Source: Gammaproteobacteria bacterium (GTDB lineage Bacteria > Pseudomonadota > Gammaproteobacteria > Burkholderiales > Burkholderiaceae_C). From it: a stretch of 7,174 nt of DNA. The translations under genes and the position numbers were made by a program. The stretch lies in assembly GCA_030054245.1 (NCBI GenBank), contig JASGCH010000063.1, positions 1 through 7,174 on the forward strand, in the 5' to 3' direction. Below are positions 1 through 6,093 of this stretch, piece after piece. The notes below the pieces were generated by a model. The model did not search any database and was not told the DNA's origin. It worked only from the letters and a program-made list of their open reading frames with translations. The number at the start of each line of letters is the position of its first letter. The first letter of the stretch is position 1.

Positions 1-10
1 CCCACCATGA

Positions 11-101
11 TCATTTGAGTAAATTCCGCTGGTTGCGCGCAACTCAAGCCTTGTAATTATGACAGCTCGCCCGAGCGGCGTAGCCGATGGTGCAACAATC
101 T
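11..101 (+). repeat. Dispersed ~90-bp repeat, copy A (upstream of ribH)
   Basis: This stretch aligns nearly end to end with the minus strand of 4082-4171 (91 against 90 bases). Both copies open with TCATTTGA. The last 42 bases (60-101) are close: they share TGACAGCTC, CCGAGCGGC and AGCCGATGGTGCAACA, about 86% identity by hand with one gap in each copy. The first half is much more diverged. A small hairpin, GCTC/GAGC at 65-76, is kept in both copies although its loop differs (GCCC here, ACC in the other). The copy fills almost the whole space before ribH. It also supplies an in-frame ATG at 59 that would add 21 residues to RibH. I do not recognise the repeat family. It has no terminal inverted repeats and no coding content of its own. 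Confidence 0.75.
32..43. repeat. Perfect 12-bp palindrome upstream of ribH
   Basis: GTTGCGCGCAAC reads the same on both strands. It is nested inside a second inverted pair, TTGAGT at 15-20 and ACTCAA at 42-47. It lies within repeat copy A, about 80 bases before the probable ribH start, so it could be a dimeric regulator site or an RNA hairpin. The matching part of copy B does not keep the palindrome, so it is not a fixed part of the repeat. Function is unknown. Confidence 0.35.
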
Positions 102-121
102 CAATATATTTATTACTATTC

Positions 122-583
122 ATGTTTCTATCACAACCACATAGTGTTCAACTCAATGGACAGGGCATTAAAACTGCAATTGTCTGCTCGCGATTTAATC
201 GCGAAATAACCGAGGTTTTATTAGCTAGTTGCCTTTCAGAATTAAAACATTTGAACATAGATTACTTTGAGGTAAAGGAAGTACCAGGGGCACTAGAAAT
301 TCCCATTGCCTTAGCCTATTTAGCTAATACCACTAAATTCTCGTCCCTGATTGCTTTAGGATGTGTCATTCGTGGTGAAACCTATCATTTTGAATTGGTC
401 TCTGAACAGTCGGCAACGGGTATCACACAAGTATCTTTGACCTATAAAATACCCATCGTTAATGCTATCTTAACGACCGAAAATTTTGACCAAGCTAAAG
501 CGCGTGCTCAACCATTGGGTTGCAATGCCGCGCGTGTGGCCATTGAAATGGATAGGCTGATTACCGATCTTAAACTATGTTAA
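122..583 (+). CDS. ribH: 6,7-dimethyl-8-ribityllumazine synthase (RibH)
   Basis: RibH condenses 5-amino-6-ribitylaminouracil with 3,4-dihydroxy-2-butanone 4-phosphate to give 6,7-dimethyl-8-ribityllumazine, the penultimate step of riboflavin synthesis, in the cytoplasm. From the ATG at 122 the protein has 153 residues, close to the family's ~155. Visible motifs are the N-terminal CSRFN (the Phe stacks on the pyrimidine in known structures), VPGALEIP, the strongly conserved GCVIRGETYHFE with the catalytic-type His, and AILTTEN. The C-terminal helix reads AARVAIEM instead of the NKG-containing version of E. coli and Bacillus. I take this as the betaproteobacterial form, not a defect. The frame is open back to an ATG at 59, but those 21 extra residues are encoded by repeat copy A and do not resemble RibH, so 122 is preferred. 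No clear Shine-Dalgarno sequence precedes either start. The stop overlaps the nusB start (ATGTTAA). Confidence 0.95.
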   Translation: MFLSQPHSVQLNGQGIKTAIVCSRFNREITEVLLASCLSELKHLNIDYFEVKEVPGALEIPIALAYLANTTKFSSLIALGCVIRGETYHFELVSEQSATGITQVSLTYKIPIVNAILTTENFDQAKARAQPLGCNAARVAIEMDRLITDLKLC

Positions 584-1203
584 AGCTTAACCCTAAACAA
601 TCCAAAGATAGACCAATATTAAAGCTTAACCCTAAACCATCCGAAGATAAACCAGTATTAAAGCTTAATCCTAAACCATCCGAAGATAAACCAGTATTAA
701 AGCTTAACCCTAAACCATCCGAAGGTAAGCCTGTAGTGTCTAAAGCCTATGCTAAACGCAGGAAGAGCCGTGCATTCATTTTACAAACTCTATACCAACT
801 GGTTATACACTGGCGAGTTAACCCGCAAATGACTGCACTGGAAAGACAAGAGTGTATAGACTTAGCCGTTGAATATACTCAAGCGTTAAAAGGATTTGCG
901 GTTGCCGATCAAGAATTTTACACAGAAGTGTTATTGGCCTCCTTAGCTTATCAAGAGAAATTTGATCTAATTTTAGAAAAACACCTAGATCGTCCTATGG
1001 TATTGATAACAGCCGTTGAATATTGCATTTTATGGATGAGTGCCTGCCAGTTATCTGAACGCTGGGATATACCCAAGTCGGTGGTCATTAATGAAAGCCT
1101 AGAGTTGGCTAAGATATTTGGAGCTCAAGACGCTTACAAATTTATCAATGCTACGATGGATTTATTAGCCAAAGTTTACCATGAGCCAACCCATGGTGAT
1201 TGA
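577..1203 (+). CDS. nusB: Transcription antitermination protein NusB with repeat-built N-terminal tail
   Basis: NusB, with S10 (NusE), binds boxA RNA and takes part in antitermination of rRNA operons. The all-helical NusB domain runs from about residue 59 to 203. It starts at AKRRKSRAFILQTLYQ, passes HLDRP, and ends with the family hallmark VVINESLELAKIFGAQDAYK (from residue 169). The protein is 208 residues against ~140-160 usually. The excess is an N-terminal tail made of four 13-residue units (LKLNPKPSEDKPV and variants, residues 2-53), rich in Lys and Pro and probably disordered. The ATG at 577 overlaps the ribH stop, which fits translational coupling. An alternative GTG at 736 (Val54) lies ten bases after GAAGG and would give a 155-residue, normal-sized NusB; the sequence alone does not decide. 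The 3' end overlaps the uvrA start by 23 bases. ribH-nusB adjacency is common in proteobacteria. Confidence 0.93.
   Translation: MLKLNPKQSKDRPILKLNPKPSEDKPVLKLNPKPSEDKPVLKLNPKPSEGKPVVSKAYAKRRKSRAFILQTLYQLVIHWRVNPQMTALERQECIDLAVEYTQALKGFAVADQEFYTEVLLASLAYQEKFDLILEKHLDRPMVLITAVEYCILWMSACQLSERWDIPKSVVINESLELAKIFGAQDAYKFINATMDLLAKVYHEPTHGD
580..735 (+). repeat. Four tandem 39-bp units inside nusB
   Basis: Units are 580-618, 619-657, 658-696 and 697-735. Each begins TTAAAGCTTAA (so AAGCTT recurs every 39 bases) and each codes for LKLNPK-(P/Q)S-(E/K)-(D/G)-(K/R)-P-(V/I). Units 2 and 3 differ by one silent base (AAC/AAT). Unit 1 is the most diverged (Q, K, R and I variants), and unit 4 has D to G plus two silent changes. 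The array is exactly in phase with nusB and abuts its start codon. Near-identical neighbours suggest recent expansion by slippage or unequal exchange, so copy number may vary between strains. There are no spacers, so it is not a CRISPR. Confidence 0.95.
721..725 (+). promoter_or_regulatory. Possible ribosome binding site for an internal nusB start
   Basis: GAAGG lies ten bases before a GTG at 736 that is in frame with nusB and comes directly after the tandem repeats. It is the best Shine-Dalgarno-like sequence before any candidate start in the window. If used, it would produce a NusB without the repeat tail. It lies inside repeat unit 4, where it arises because unit 4 has GAAGGT in place of GAAGAT, so it may be coincidental. 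Confidence 0.3.
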
Positions 1204-4069
1204 ATTGCGTGGTGTACGCACACACAATTTAAAAAATATTGACTTAGACTTACCGAAAATGCAGTTGGTTGTAGTAACGGGAGTTTCTGGTTCAGGGAAA
1301 TCAAGCTTGGTTTACCATACACTCTATGCCGAAGGACAGCGGAGGTATGCAGAAAGTTTATCAACTTATGCTCGGCAGTTTTTAAATATGATGGATAAAC
1401 CTGATTTAGATTCTATTCAAGGCTTATCTCCATCTATTGCCATAGATCAAAAATCTAGCAACCATAACCCGCGCTCTACGGTCGGCACTATCACAGAAAT
1501 TTATGATTATTTGCGAGTATTATTTGCCCGCGTTGGCGATGCTCACTGTCCCAATCATGAGGTACTTTTAAAAGCCCACTCAGTATCAGAAATCGTTACC
1601 ACCCTCTTAAACCAATTTGCACAACAAAAAATCTACATTCTAGCTTGTATCCCGGAATGTAAAAATCTGCAAGGAACCTTGACCAAATACTTAGCGCGTG
1701 GCTATGTGCGGTTTAGAATTCAGGGACAGATTGTAGAAGTCCATAACCCTGATGAATACTCGAATATCAGCAACTATTCTGATCTTGCTGTGGTCATTGA
1801 CCGCCTCACTATCAACGAGGAACACAAGCAAAGATTGATTGATAGCATTGAAAATTGCCTCGCCATTACAGAATATAAAGTAACTGTATTTCAACCTAAA
1901 GACCATGGAGATACCCATTATGTTACCCAAGCTGTCTGCCCCTACTGCGATTTCAGGGTAAATGAACTCGAACCAAAAAATTTCTCATTCAATTCACCTT
2001 ATGGAGCTTGTTCGAGTTGTCATGGTTTAGGAGAGGTCGAACATTTTGATAGCCACAAAATGATAGATGACCCTAAACTCAGTTTACAAGGAAGTGCCAT
2101 CAAAGGATGGGGACCAACTAATCCACAACAATACGCCACCCTAGCAAGTTTAGCCAAACAATGCGATTTTTCTTTGAACATACCTTGGCACGCATTAACT
2201 GTAGAAACCCAAAACTTAATCCTATACGGACCCAACAAACCCCTTAAAATCTACAACTCACACAGTAAAAAAGAGCAGTACTTTATTGGCATCATTCCTA
2301 AAATGGAGGAGCTTTATCAAGAATCTACTTCGCTCAATGTGCGTGAGCAGTTAGCCCTATTTCGTACCGTAGGCGTTTGCCAACAGTGTCAAGGAACTCG
2401 ATTGGGTCCTGTAGCCCGCCATGTTTACCTAGGCGAACACTCCATCTCCAAACTGAGTGATATGTCCTTGCAAGATTGTCATATATTCTTTGATAAACTC
2501 ACCTTACCCGGATCCAAGGCTTTGATCGGTCAAACGGTAGTGCGTGAAATAGTGACTCGCTTAAAATTTTTGAATGCAGTGGGTTTGGGCTATTTAAGTC
2601 TGCACAGAAAAGCCAATACCTTATCCGGTGGAGAGGCGCAACGCATTCGGTTGGCTTCACAGATAGGCTCTGGCTTAACCGGTGTTCTTTATGTTTTAGA
2701 CGAACCTAGTATAGGACTACACCAGAGGGATAATGATAAATTAATCCAGATATTAAAAGATCTACGCGATCTTGGAAACAGTGTTTTTGTCATAGAACAT
2801 GATTTAGACATGATTTGTTCAGCAGATTATTGCGTGGACATAGGTCCAGGAGCTGGATTGCAAGGTGGAAGAGTAATGGCTTTAGGTACCCCAGCAGAGC
2901 TCGCTCAAAATCCCAATTCTATGACTGGAGCTTACCTTGCAAAGCAAAAAATGATTGCCATACCTCGACATCTTCGACAATTCCGTAGCAATCCTAAGCA
3001 CCCTTTTAAATCGCTTAGAAATAGCCAATCCTCTGATCATGAATTTCAAGTTTTACATTTAACCGGTGCTAAGGGTCATAATTTACAAAATGTCAGCGTA
3101 GAAATTCCGGTAGGCATGTTTGTCTGTGTCACCGGTGTATCGGGCTCTGGAAAATCCACCTTGATCAACCATACTTTGGCTTTAGCCGCCGCCGGAAATT
3201 TACAAAATGCCCATGCGGCACCTCTATCGTACGATCATTTAACCGGCTTAGAGTGGTTTGATAAAGTCATACAAATTAACCAGTCCCCCATTGGTCGAAC
3301 TCCTAGAAGTAACCCGGCGACCTACACCGATATTATGAAACATATCCGAGATTTGTTTGCACAAACCGAACAAGCCAGAGAAAGGGGTTATCAACCCGGG
3401 CGTTTTTCATTTAATGTAGCTGGTGGAAGATGCGAAGCCTGTCAAGGTGAAGGTCTTATCAAAGTTGAAATGCACTATATGTCTGATGTTTACATTAAAT
3501 GTGAAGTTTGTCAGGGAACTCGATACAACGCCGAAACCTTACAAGTTCAATTTAAACATTTAAATATTTCGCAAGTTTTAGATCTCACGGTGGATGAAGC
3601 GTTCCATTTCTTTCAAGCAGTACCTATCCTCAAAAGAAAAATTAAAACGCTGGTCGATGTAGGTATGGGGTATGTAAAATTAGGCCAATCTGCCACGACC
3701 TTATCCGGAGGAGAGGCCCAAAGAGTCAAACTCGCTTTAGAACTGTCTAAGCCCGATACGGGCAGAACTCTGTATTTTTTGGATGAGCCAACTACAGGCT
3801 TACATTTTTACGACATAGACCTATTGCTAAAGATTTTACACCGACTGGTCGACAATGGAAACACGGTCGTGGTCATTGAACACAATTTGGATGTGATTAA
3901 AACCGCCGACTGGATCATTGACATGGGTCCAGAAGGAGGCAGTGGAGGCGGAAAGGTTTTGTTTTGTGGCAGACCCCGCGATTTGACTCTATGTCAAGAA
4001 AGTTACACTGGGAAATATTTAAAACCCCTTTTTGCTGAAGAAACTTCCCCCATCGTCCAAGGAATTTAG
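1181..4069 (+). CDS. uvrA: Excinuclease ABC subunit A (UvrA)
   Basis: UvrA is the damage-scanning ATPase of nucleotide excision repair; it dimerises, loads UvrB on lesions and leaves. The 962 residues carry the full family layout. NBD I has Walker A GVSGSGKS at 34-41, signature LSGGEAQ at 481-487 and Walker B Asp507-Glu508. A zinc site is formed by CPYC (253-256) and CSSC (277-280). A further CQQC pair lies at 400-403. NBD II has Walker A from Gly652, the long zinc module CEAC (751-754)/CEVC (774-777), signature from 841 and LDEP with Asp868-Glu869. The length is slightly above E. coli (940). The ATG at 1193 would begin MVIELRG, matching the usual UvrA start better than 1181; both overlap the end of nusB and neither has a clear ribosome binding site. 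In both NBDs the acidic residue six places after the Walker A Lys is His (VYHTL, INHTL). uvrA is usually a stand-alone gene, so its overlap with nusB is unusual. Confidence 0.98.
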   Translation: MSQPMVIELRGVRTHNLKNIDLDLPKMQLVVVTGVSGSGKSSLVYHTLYAEGQRRYAESLSTYARQFLNMMDKPDLDSIQGLSPSIAIDQKSSNHNPRSTVGTITEIYDYLRVLFARVGDAHCPNHEVLLKAHSVSEIVTTLLNQFAQQKIYILACIPECKNLQGTLTKYLARGYVRFRIQGQIVEVHNPDEYSNISNYSDLAVVIDRLTINEEHKQRLIDSIENCLAITEYKVTVFQPKDHGDTHYVTQAVCPYCDFRVNELEPKNFSFNSPYGACSSCHGLGEVEHFDSHKMIDDPKLSLQGSAIKGWGPTNPQQYATLASLAKQCDFSLNIPWHALTVETQNLILYGPNKPLKIYNSHSKKEQYFIGIIPKMEELYQESTSLNVREQLALFRTVGVCQQCQGTRLGPVARHVYLGEHSISKLSDMSLQDCHIFFDKLTLPGSKALIGQTVVREIVTRLKFLNAVGLGYLSLHRKANTLSGGEAQRIRLASQIGSGLTGVLYVLDEPSIGLHQRDNDKLIQILKDLRDLGNSVFVIEHDLDMICSADYCVDIGPGAGLQGGRVMALGTPAELAQNPNSMTGAYLAKQKMIAIPRHLRQFRSNPKHPFKSLRNSQSSDHEFQVLHLTGAKGHNLQNVSVEIPVGMFVCVTGVSGSGKSTLINHTLALAAAGNLQNAHAAPLSYDHLTGLEWFDKVIQINQSPIGRTPRSNPATYTDIMKHIRDLFAQTEQARERGYQPGRFSFNVAGGRCEACQGEGLIKVEMHYMSDVYIKCEVCQGTRYNAETLQVQFKHLNISQVLDLTVDEAFHFFQAVPILKRKIKTLVDVGMGYVKLGQSATTLSGGEAQRVKLALELSKPDTGRTLYFLDEPTTGLHFYDIDLLLKILHRLVDNGNTVVVIEHNLDVIKTADWIIDMGPEGGSGGGKVLFCGRPRDLTLCQESYTGKYLKPLFAEETSPIVQGI

Positions 4070-4081
4070 ATTCATGCAGTA

Positions 4082-4171
4082 AGACTGTTGCACCATCGGC
4101 TGGTGCCGCTCGGTGAGCTGTCAAAGTACCAGGCTGGAGCAGTCGCCCCCAGCTTCATGGTTGTCAAATGA
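4082..4171 (-). repeat. Dispersed ~90-bp repeat, copy B (uvrA/tcdA junction)
   Basis: Second copy of the repeat at 11-101, in opposite orientation, filling most of the junction between the convergent uvrA and tcdA genes. The best-conserved part is 4082-4123. On the plus strand it can fold into GCACCA/TGGTGC (4090-4106, loop of five) and GCTC/GAGC (4108-4118, loop of three). The second of these hairpins is kept in copy A. The stems could help end transcription of either operon, but no T-run follows on either strand, so I do not call a terminator. Its inner end is 12 bases after the uvrA stop and its outer end is 20 bases from the tcdA stop. Confidence 0.75.
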
Positions 4172-4214
4172 GTTATGCGACTCCTAGGCTCTTATCGTTC
4201 GCTAAGGTTTGACA
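4162..4214. other. Inverted repeat around the 3' end of tcdA
   Basis: TGTCAAA at 4162-4168 pairs perfectly with TTTGACA at 4208-4214, and an imperfect hairpin (CTTA/TAAG ends, 4191-4206) lies between them. The structure covers the last tcdA codons and its TAA and reaches into repeat copy B. It could protect the 3' end of the transcript or help ending, but it has no T-run. The stems are short, so chance is possible. Confidence 0.25.
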
Positions 4215-4983
4215 GTTTATTAAGTGCCCAACCTGCCATAACCATGCCCCAAGTAGCGGTAACGCTGACCGTTGAACCATAAGCTTGACAATTTAACCCC
4301 GAGCTGTTCCTAGGTAGCGTGGTCGCATCCAAGGGTGTAATCGCTTCCTTACTAAATACACAATCAACGCCAAAGGGTTGGGTCTAAACGACTCCCGTCT
4401 TGCGCAATTTGGTGCGTAAGCTAGCCAATAGTTTATCACCATGCACCTTAGACAAATCAGCCACCTCCACCAATTCTGGAAACTTTCTGGCACCAGCGGC
4501 ACCGGCTACTATGCTTGGTATATGGTGCTGGATAGCCCAATGCGCCAAGGTACATTTAGCTGAGGTTTGGTCGCAAGCGTCCAATAAAATATCGATGGGA
4601 GTTGGGATTTTAGTAAGCAAGTCCAACCAATTGTCAATCCTTACAAAGTCATCGATGAGAGTCACCTGAATATCTGGATCAATCGCTAAAATACGCTGTT
4701 GCATAACCACTACCTTGGCCATGCCTAAAGTAGTTTCTAGTGCATGGATTTGTCTATTGATATTGGATTCTGTAACGATATCTAGATCAATCAAAGTCAA
4801 ATTTCCAACGCCACTGCGTGCCAAAGCCTCAACTGCCCACGACCCAACACCACCTATGCCGACGATGACACAATGTGCCCGCCTTATGGCATGCCAATTT
4901 TGTTGACCATAGACTTTGGCAACCCCTAGATATTTTCTTGGAACGGCAGATTCCATAATTAGCCTGAACGCATGAGGTACCAA
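4192..4983 (-). pseudogene. tcdA: tRNA threonylcarbamoyladenosine dehydratase (TcdA), interrupted by an in-frame TAG
   Basis: TcdA (CsdL/YgdL, a ThiF/MoeB/E1-like enzyme) uses ATP to dehydrate t6A37 of ANN-decoding tRNAs to cyclic t6A. Counting from the ATG at 4983, the nucleotide-binding GIGGVG is at 42-47, LIDLD at 64-68 and NINRQIHA at 74-81, all typical. Codon 200 is TAG (4384-4386). The same frame then continues 63 sense codons to a TAA at 4192-4194. That part begins TQPFGVDCVFSKEA and contains SVTATWGMVMAGWAL, matching the TcdA C-terminus (E. coli GVDCVFSTEA, VTATFGFV). The full reading is ~263 codons against 268 residues in E. coli, so one point change explains the break, with no frameshift. 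The 199-residue product would lack two conserved Cys (codons 208 and 232). The ATG at 4956, two bases after the upstream transporter stop, is an alternative start; the ATG at 4983 overlaps that gene. Possibilities are a recent pseudogene, a truncated but made protein, readthrough, or a sequencing error. Confidence 0.85.
4384..4386 (-). other. Premature amber codon in tcdA
   Basis: The codon reads TAG in GTC GTT TAG ACC. In E. coli TcdA the equivalent place follows GVV with a Lys (GVVKNSKG), so an AAG-to-TAG change would be one step. The position falls in a loop of variable length between the catalytic domain and the conserved GVDCVF segment. TAG ends uvrA (4067-4069), cpoB and pal in this window, so general reassignment of TAG is excluded. 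Confidence 0.9.
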
Positions 4984-6089
4984 TCTAAATAACGAAAAGC
5001 CAAGCCAGCTCCTACCACCATACCTACAGTACTACTTAAAGCGTTGAGCGACAAGGTGGATAATCCACTCAAACCCTCCCCAATGGTACAACCCAAAGCC
5101 AAAACTCCCCCCAGCCCCATCATGCTGGCACCCAGTAAATGATGAATTAAATCTCTGAGCTGGGTAAATCCCTCCCAGCGAAAAGATTGGTCTTGCTTAT
5201 GTGCTATCCACGAGCCTCCAACAACACCCAATACACCAACCATCCCGAGACTCACCACTTGCCCATTCTTACTGTAAAATTGTAACCAATCTAGCCAACC
5301 CGCCAAGGGAGCGATAAAAGTAAAATTTTCCATTTTTCCAGAACGACTGGCTACAAAAAATGGCTCTAGAGTAACTTTATGCTCAGAAATATAAGCTACA
5401 TTTCCAGTGATATACCACATAGCCACTATCAGCAGTCCAATCAAAAAGCCCGGATAGGTAGTACGCCAAAAATGACGCGACAGTCTCAGTTTAATCCCGA
5501 AAATAAGCCCCATACCGAGAATCAACCCCAATGCAACTTGCATGGCATCCGTTAGATCTGGAGAAGAAAATAAGTTCGCTAAAAAAGCTCCTAAGCCAGC
5601 GTGCATGCCTACAGAAATTCTAACGCTATCTAAGTATTCAACTTTAAAGCGCGACAACACTCCTTGCATAGCCATCAAAGCAAAAATACTCAATACCACC
5701 AATACCACCAAAGCTTTGAGACTACCACCCCCGAGTCTGAGTAAAGATTTATTCGGACATCCAGAGGTCAAAACCATGCCAAACCCCAAAATCATCCCAC
5801 CCAGAAGGGTAGATAACCACATCCATTGTAAAGTCAAATAAAAAGCTTGTCTCCCTGGTATTTGCTGCATGATACTCAGCAACGCGTAACCCACCATACT
5901 CACCCCAATAGCGACCATCCACTGTAAAAATCGCGAGGACTCTTGCACATGGCGCCAATCGCTAAGCGCGCCCATAATGCAAAAATTTTTTTTCTGAGCA
6001 ATATAGCCAAACGCCAAGGCTAAAATAAGAACCAAACCCAATACTCCGTAGTAAGTTCCTAATAACCCTCCTTCAGTATATAAATTCAT
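4959..6089 (-). CDS. YeeE/YedE-family sulfur-compound transporter (TsuA-like)
   Basis: A 376-residue polytopic inner-membrane protein with about nine or ten hydrophobic segments (for example 9-31, 88-109, 124-145, and the region around 350-366). It has the three cysteine signatures of the YeeE/YedE (Sulf_transp) family: KNFC at Cys37, TSGCPNKSLLRLGGGS at Cys111 and ALGCTIGEGLSG at Cys334. In the characterised thiosulfate importer TsuA, three conserved cysteines line the substrate path, so uptake of thiosulfate or a related sulfur species is the likely role; the exact substrate is inferred. The two half-repeats are fused in one chain, as in the long members. No TusA-like partner (TsuB) is visible in the window. 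The start is four bases after the cpoB stop, and the gene ends in TAA at 4959-4961, overlapping or just touching tcdA, so it is in the middle of the pal-cpoB-transporter-tcdA operon. Confidence 0.88.
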   Translation of the reverse strand: MNLYTEGGLLGTYYGVLGLVLILALAFGYIAQKKNFCIMGALSDWRHVQESSRFLQWMVAIGVSMVGYALLSIMQQIPGRQAFYLTLQWMWLSTLLGGMILGFGMVLTSGCPNKSLLRLGGGSLKALVVLVVLSIFALMAMQGVLSRFKVEYLDSVRISVGMHAGLGAFLANLFSSPDLTDAMQVALGLILGMGLIFGIKLRLSRHFWRTTYPGFLIGLLIVAMWYITGNVAYISEHKVTLEPFFVASRSGKMENFTFIAPLAGWLDWLQFYSKNGQVVSLGMVGVLGVVGGSWIAHKQDQSFRWEGFTQLRDLIHHLLGASMMGLGGVLALGCTIGEGLSGLSTLSLNALSSTVGMVVGAGLAFRYLDWYLMRSG

Positions 6090-6093
6090 ACCG

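Noticed and set aside
3..56. C-terminal tail of an upstream gene (open frame ending TAA at 54-56)
   Set aside because: Only 17 codons, no recognisable family, and it overlaps repeat copy A, so an open frame of this size means little.
1..121. FMN riboswitch before ribH
   Set aside because: The leader in the window is only ~120 bases, mostly repeat copy A, and lacks the conserved RFN-element segments. A riboswitch further upstream cannot be excluded.
500..580. Loss of the NKG lysine in RibH as a sign of inactivity
   Set aside because: The AARVAIEM form is, as I recall, usual for betaproteobacterial RibH, so it is a lineage mark, not damage.
580..735. CRISPR-like array
   Set aside because: Four 39-bp units directly abut with no spacers and stay in phase with nusB codons.
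1691..2238. Minus-strand open frames inside uvrA (and similar ones in other genes)
   Set aside because: They lie antisense to a well-conserved gene and have no recognisable motifs; they are shadows.
4082..4123. Rho-independent terminator or integron attC site in repeat copy B
   Set aside because: The hairpins are not followed by a T-run on either strand, and there is no attC-like core pattern or integrase; the same sequence also lies upstream of ribH, where a terminator would make little sense.
4384..4386. TAG reassigned to an amino acid in this genome
   Set aside because: uvrA, cpoB and pal all end in TAG at places where their families normally end.
5689..5710. Short 9-bp tandem repeat (CAATACCAC twice)
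   Set aside because: It encodes a plain Val/Leu membrane stretch of the transporter and needs no further explanation.
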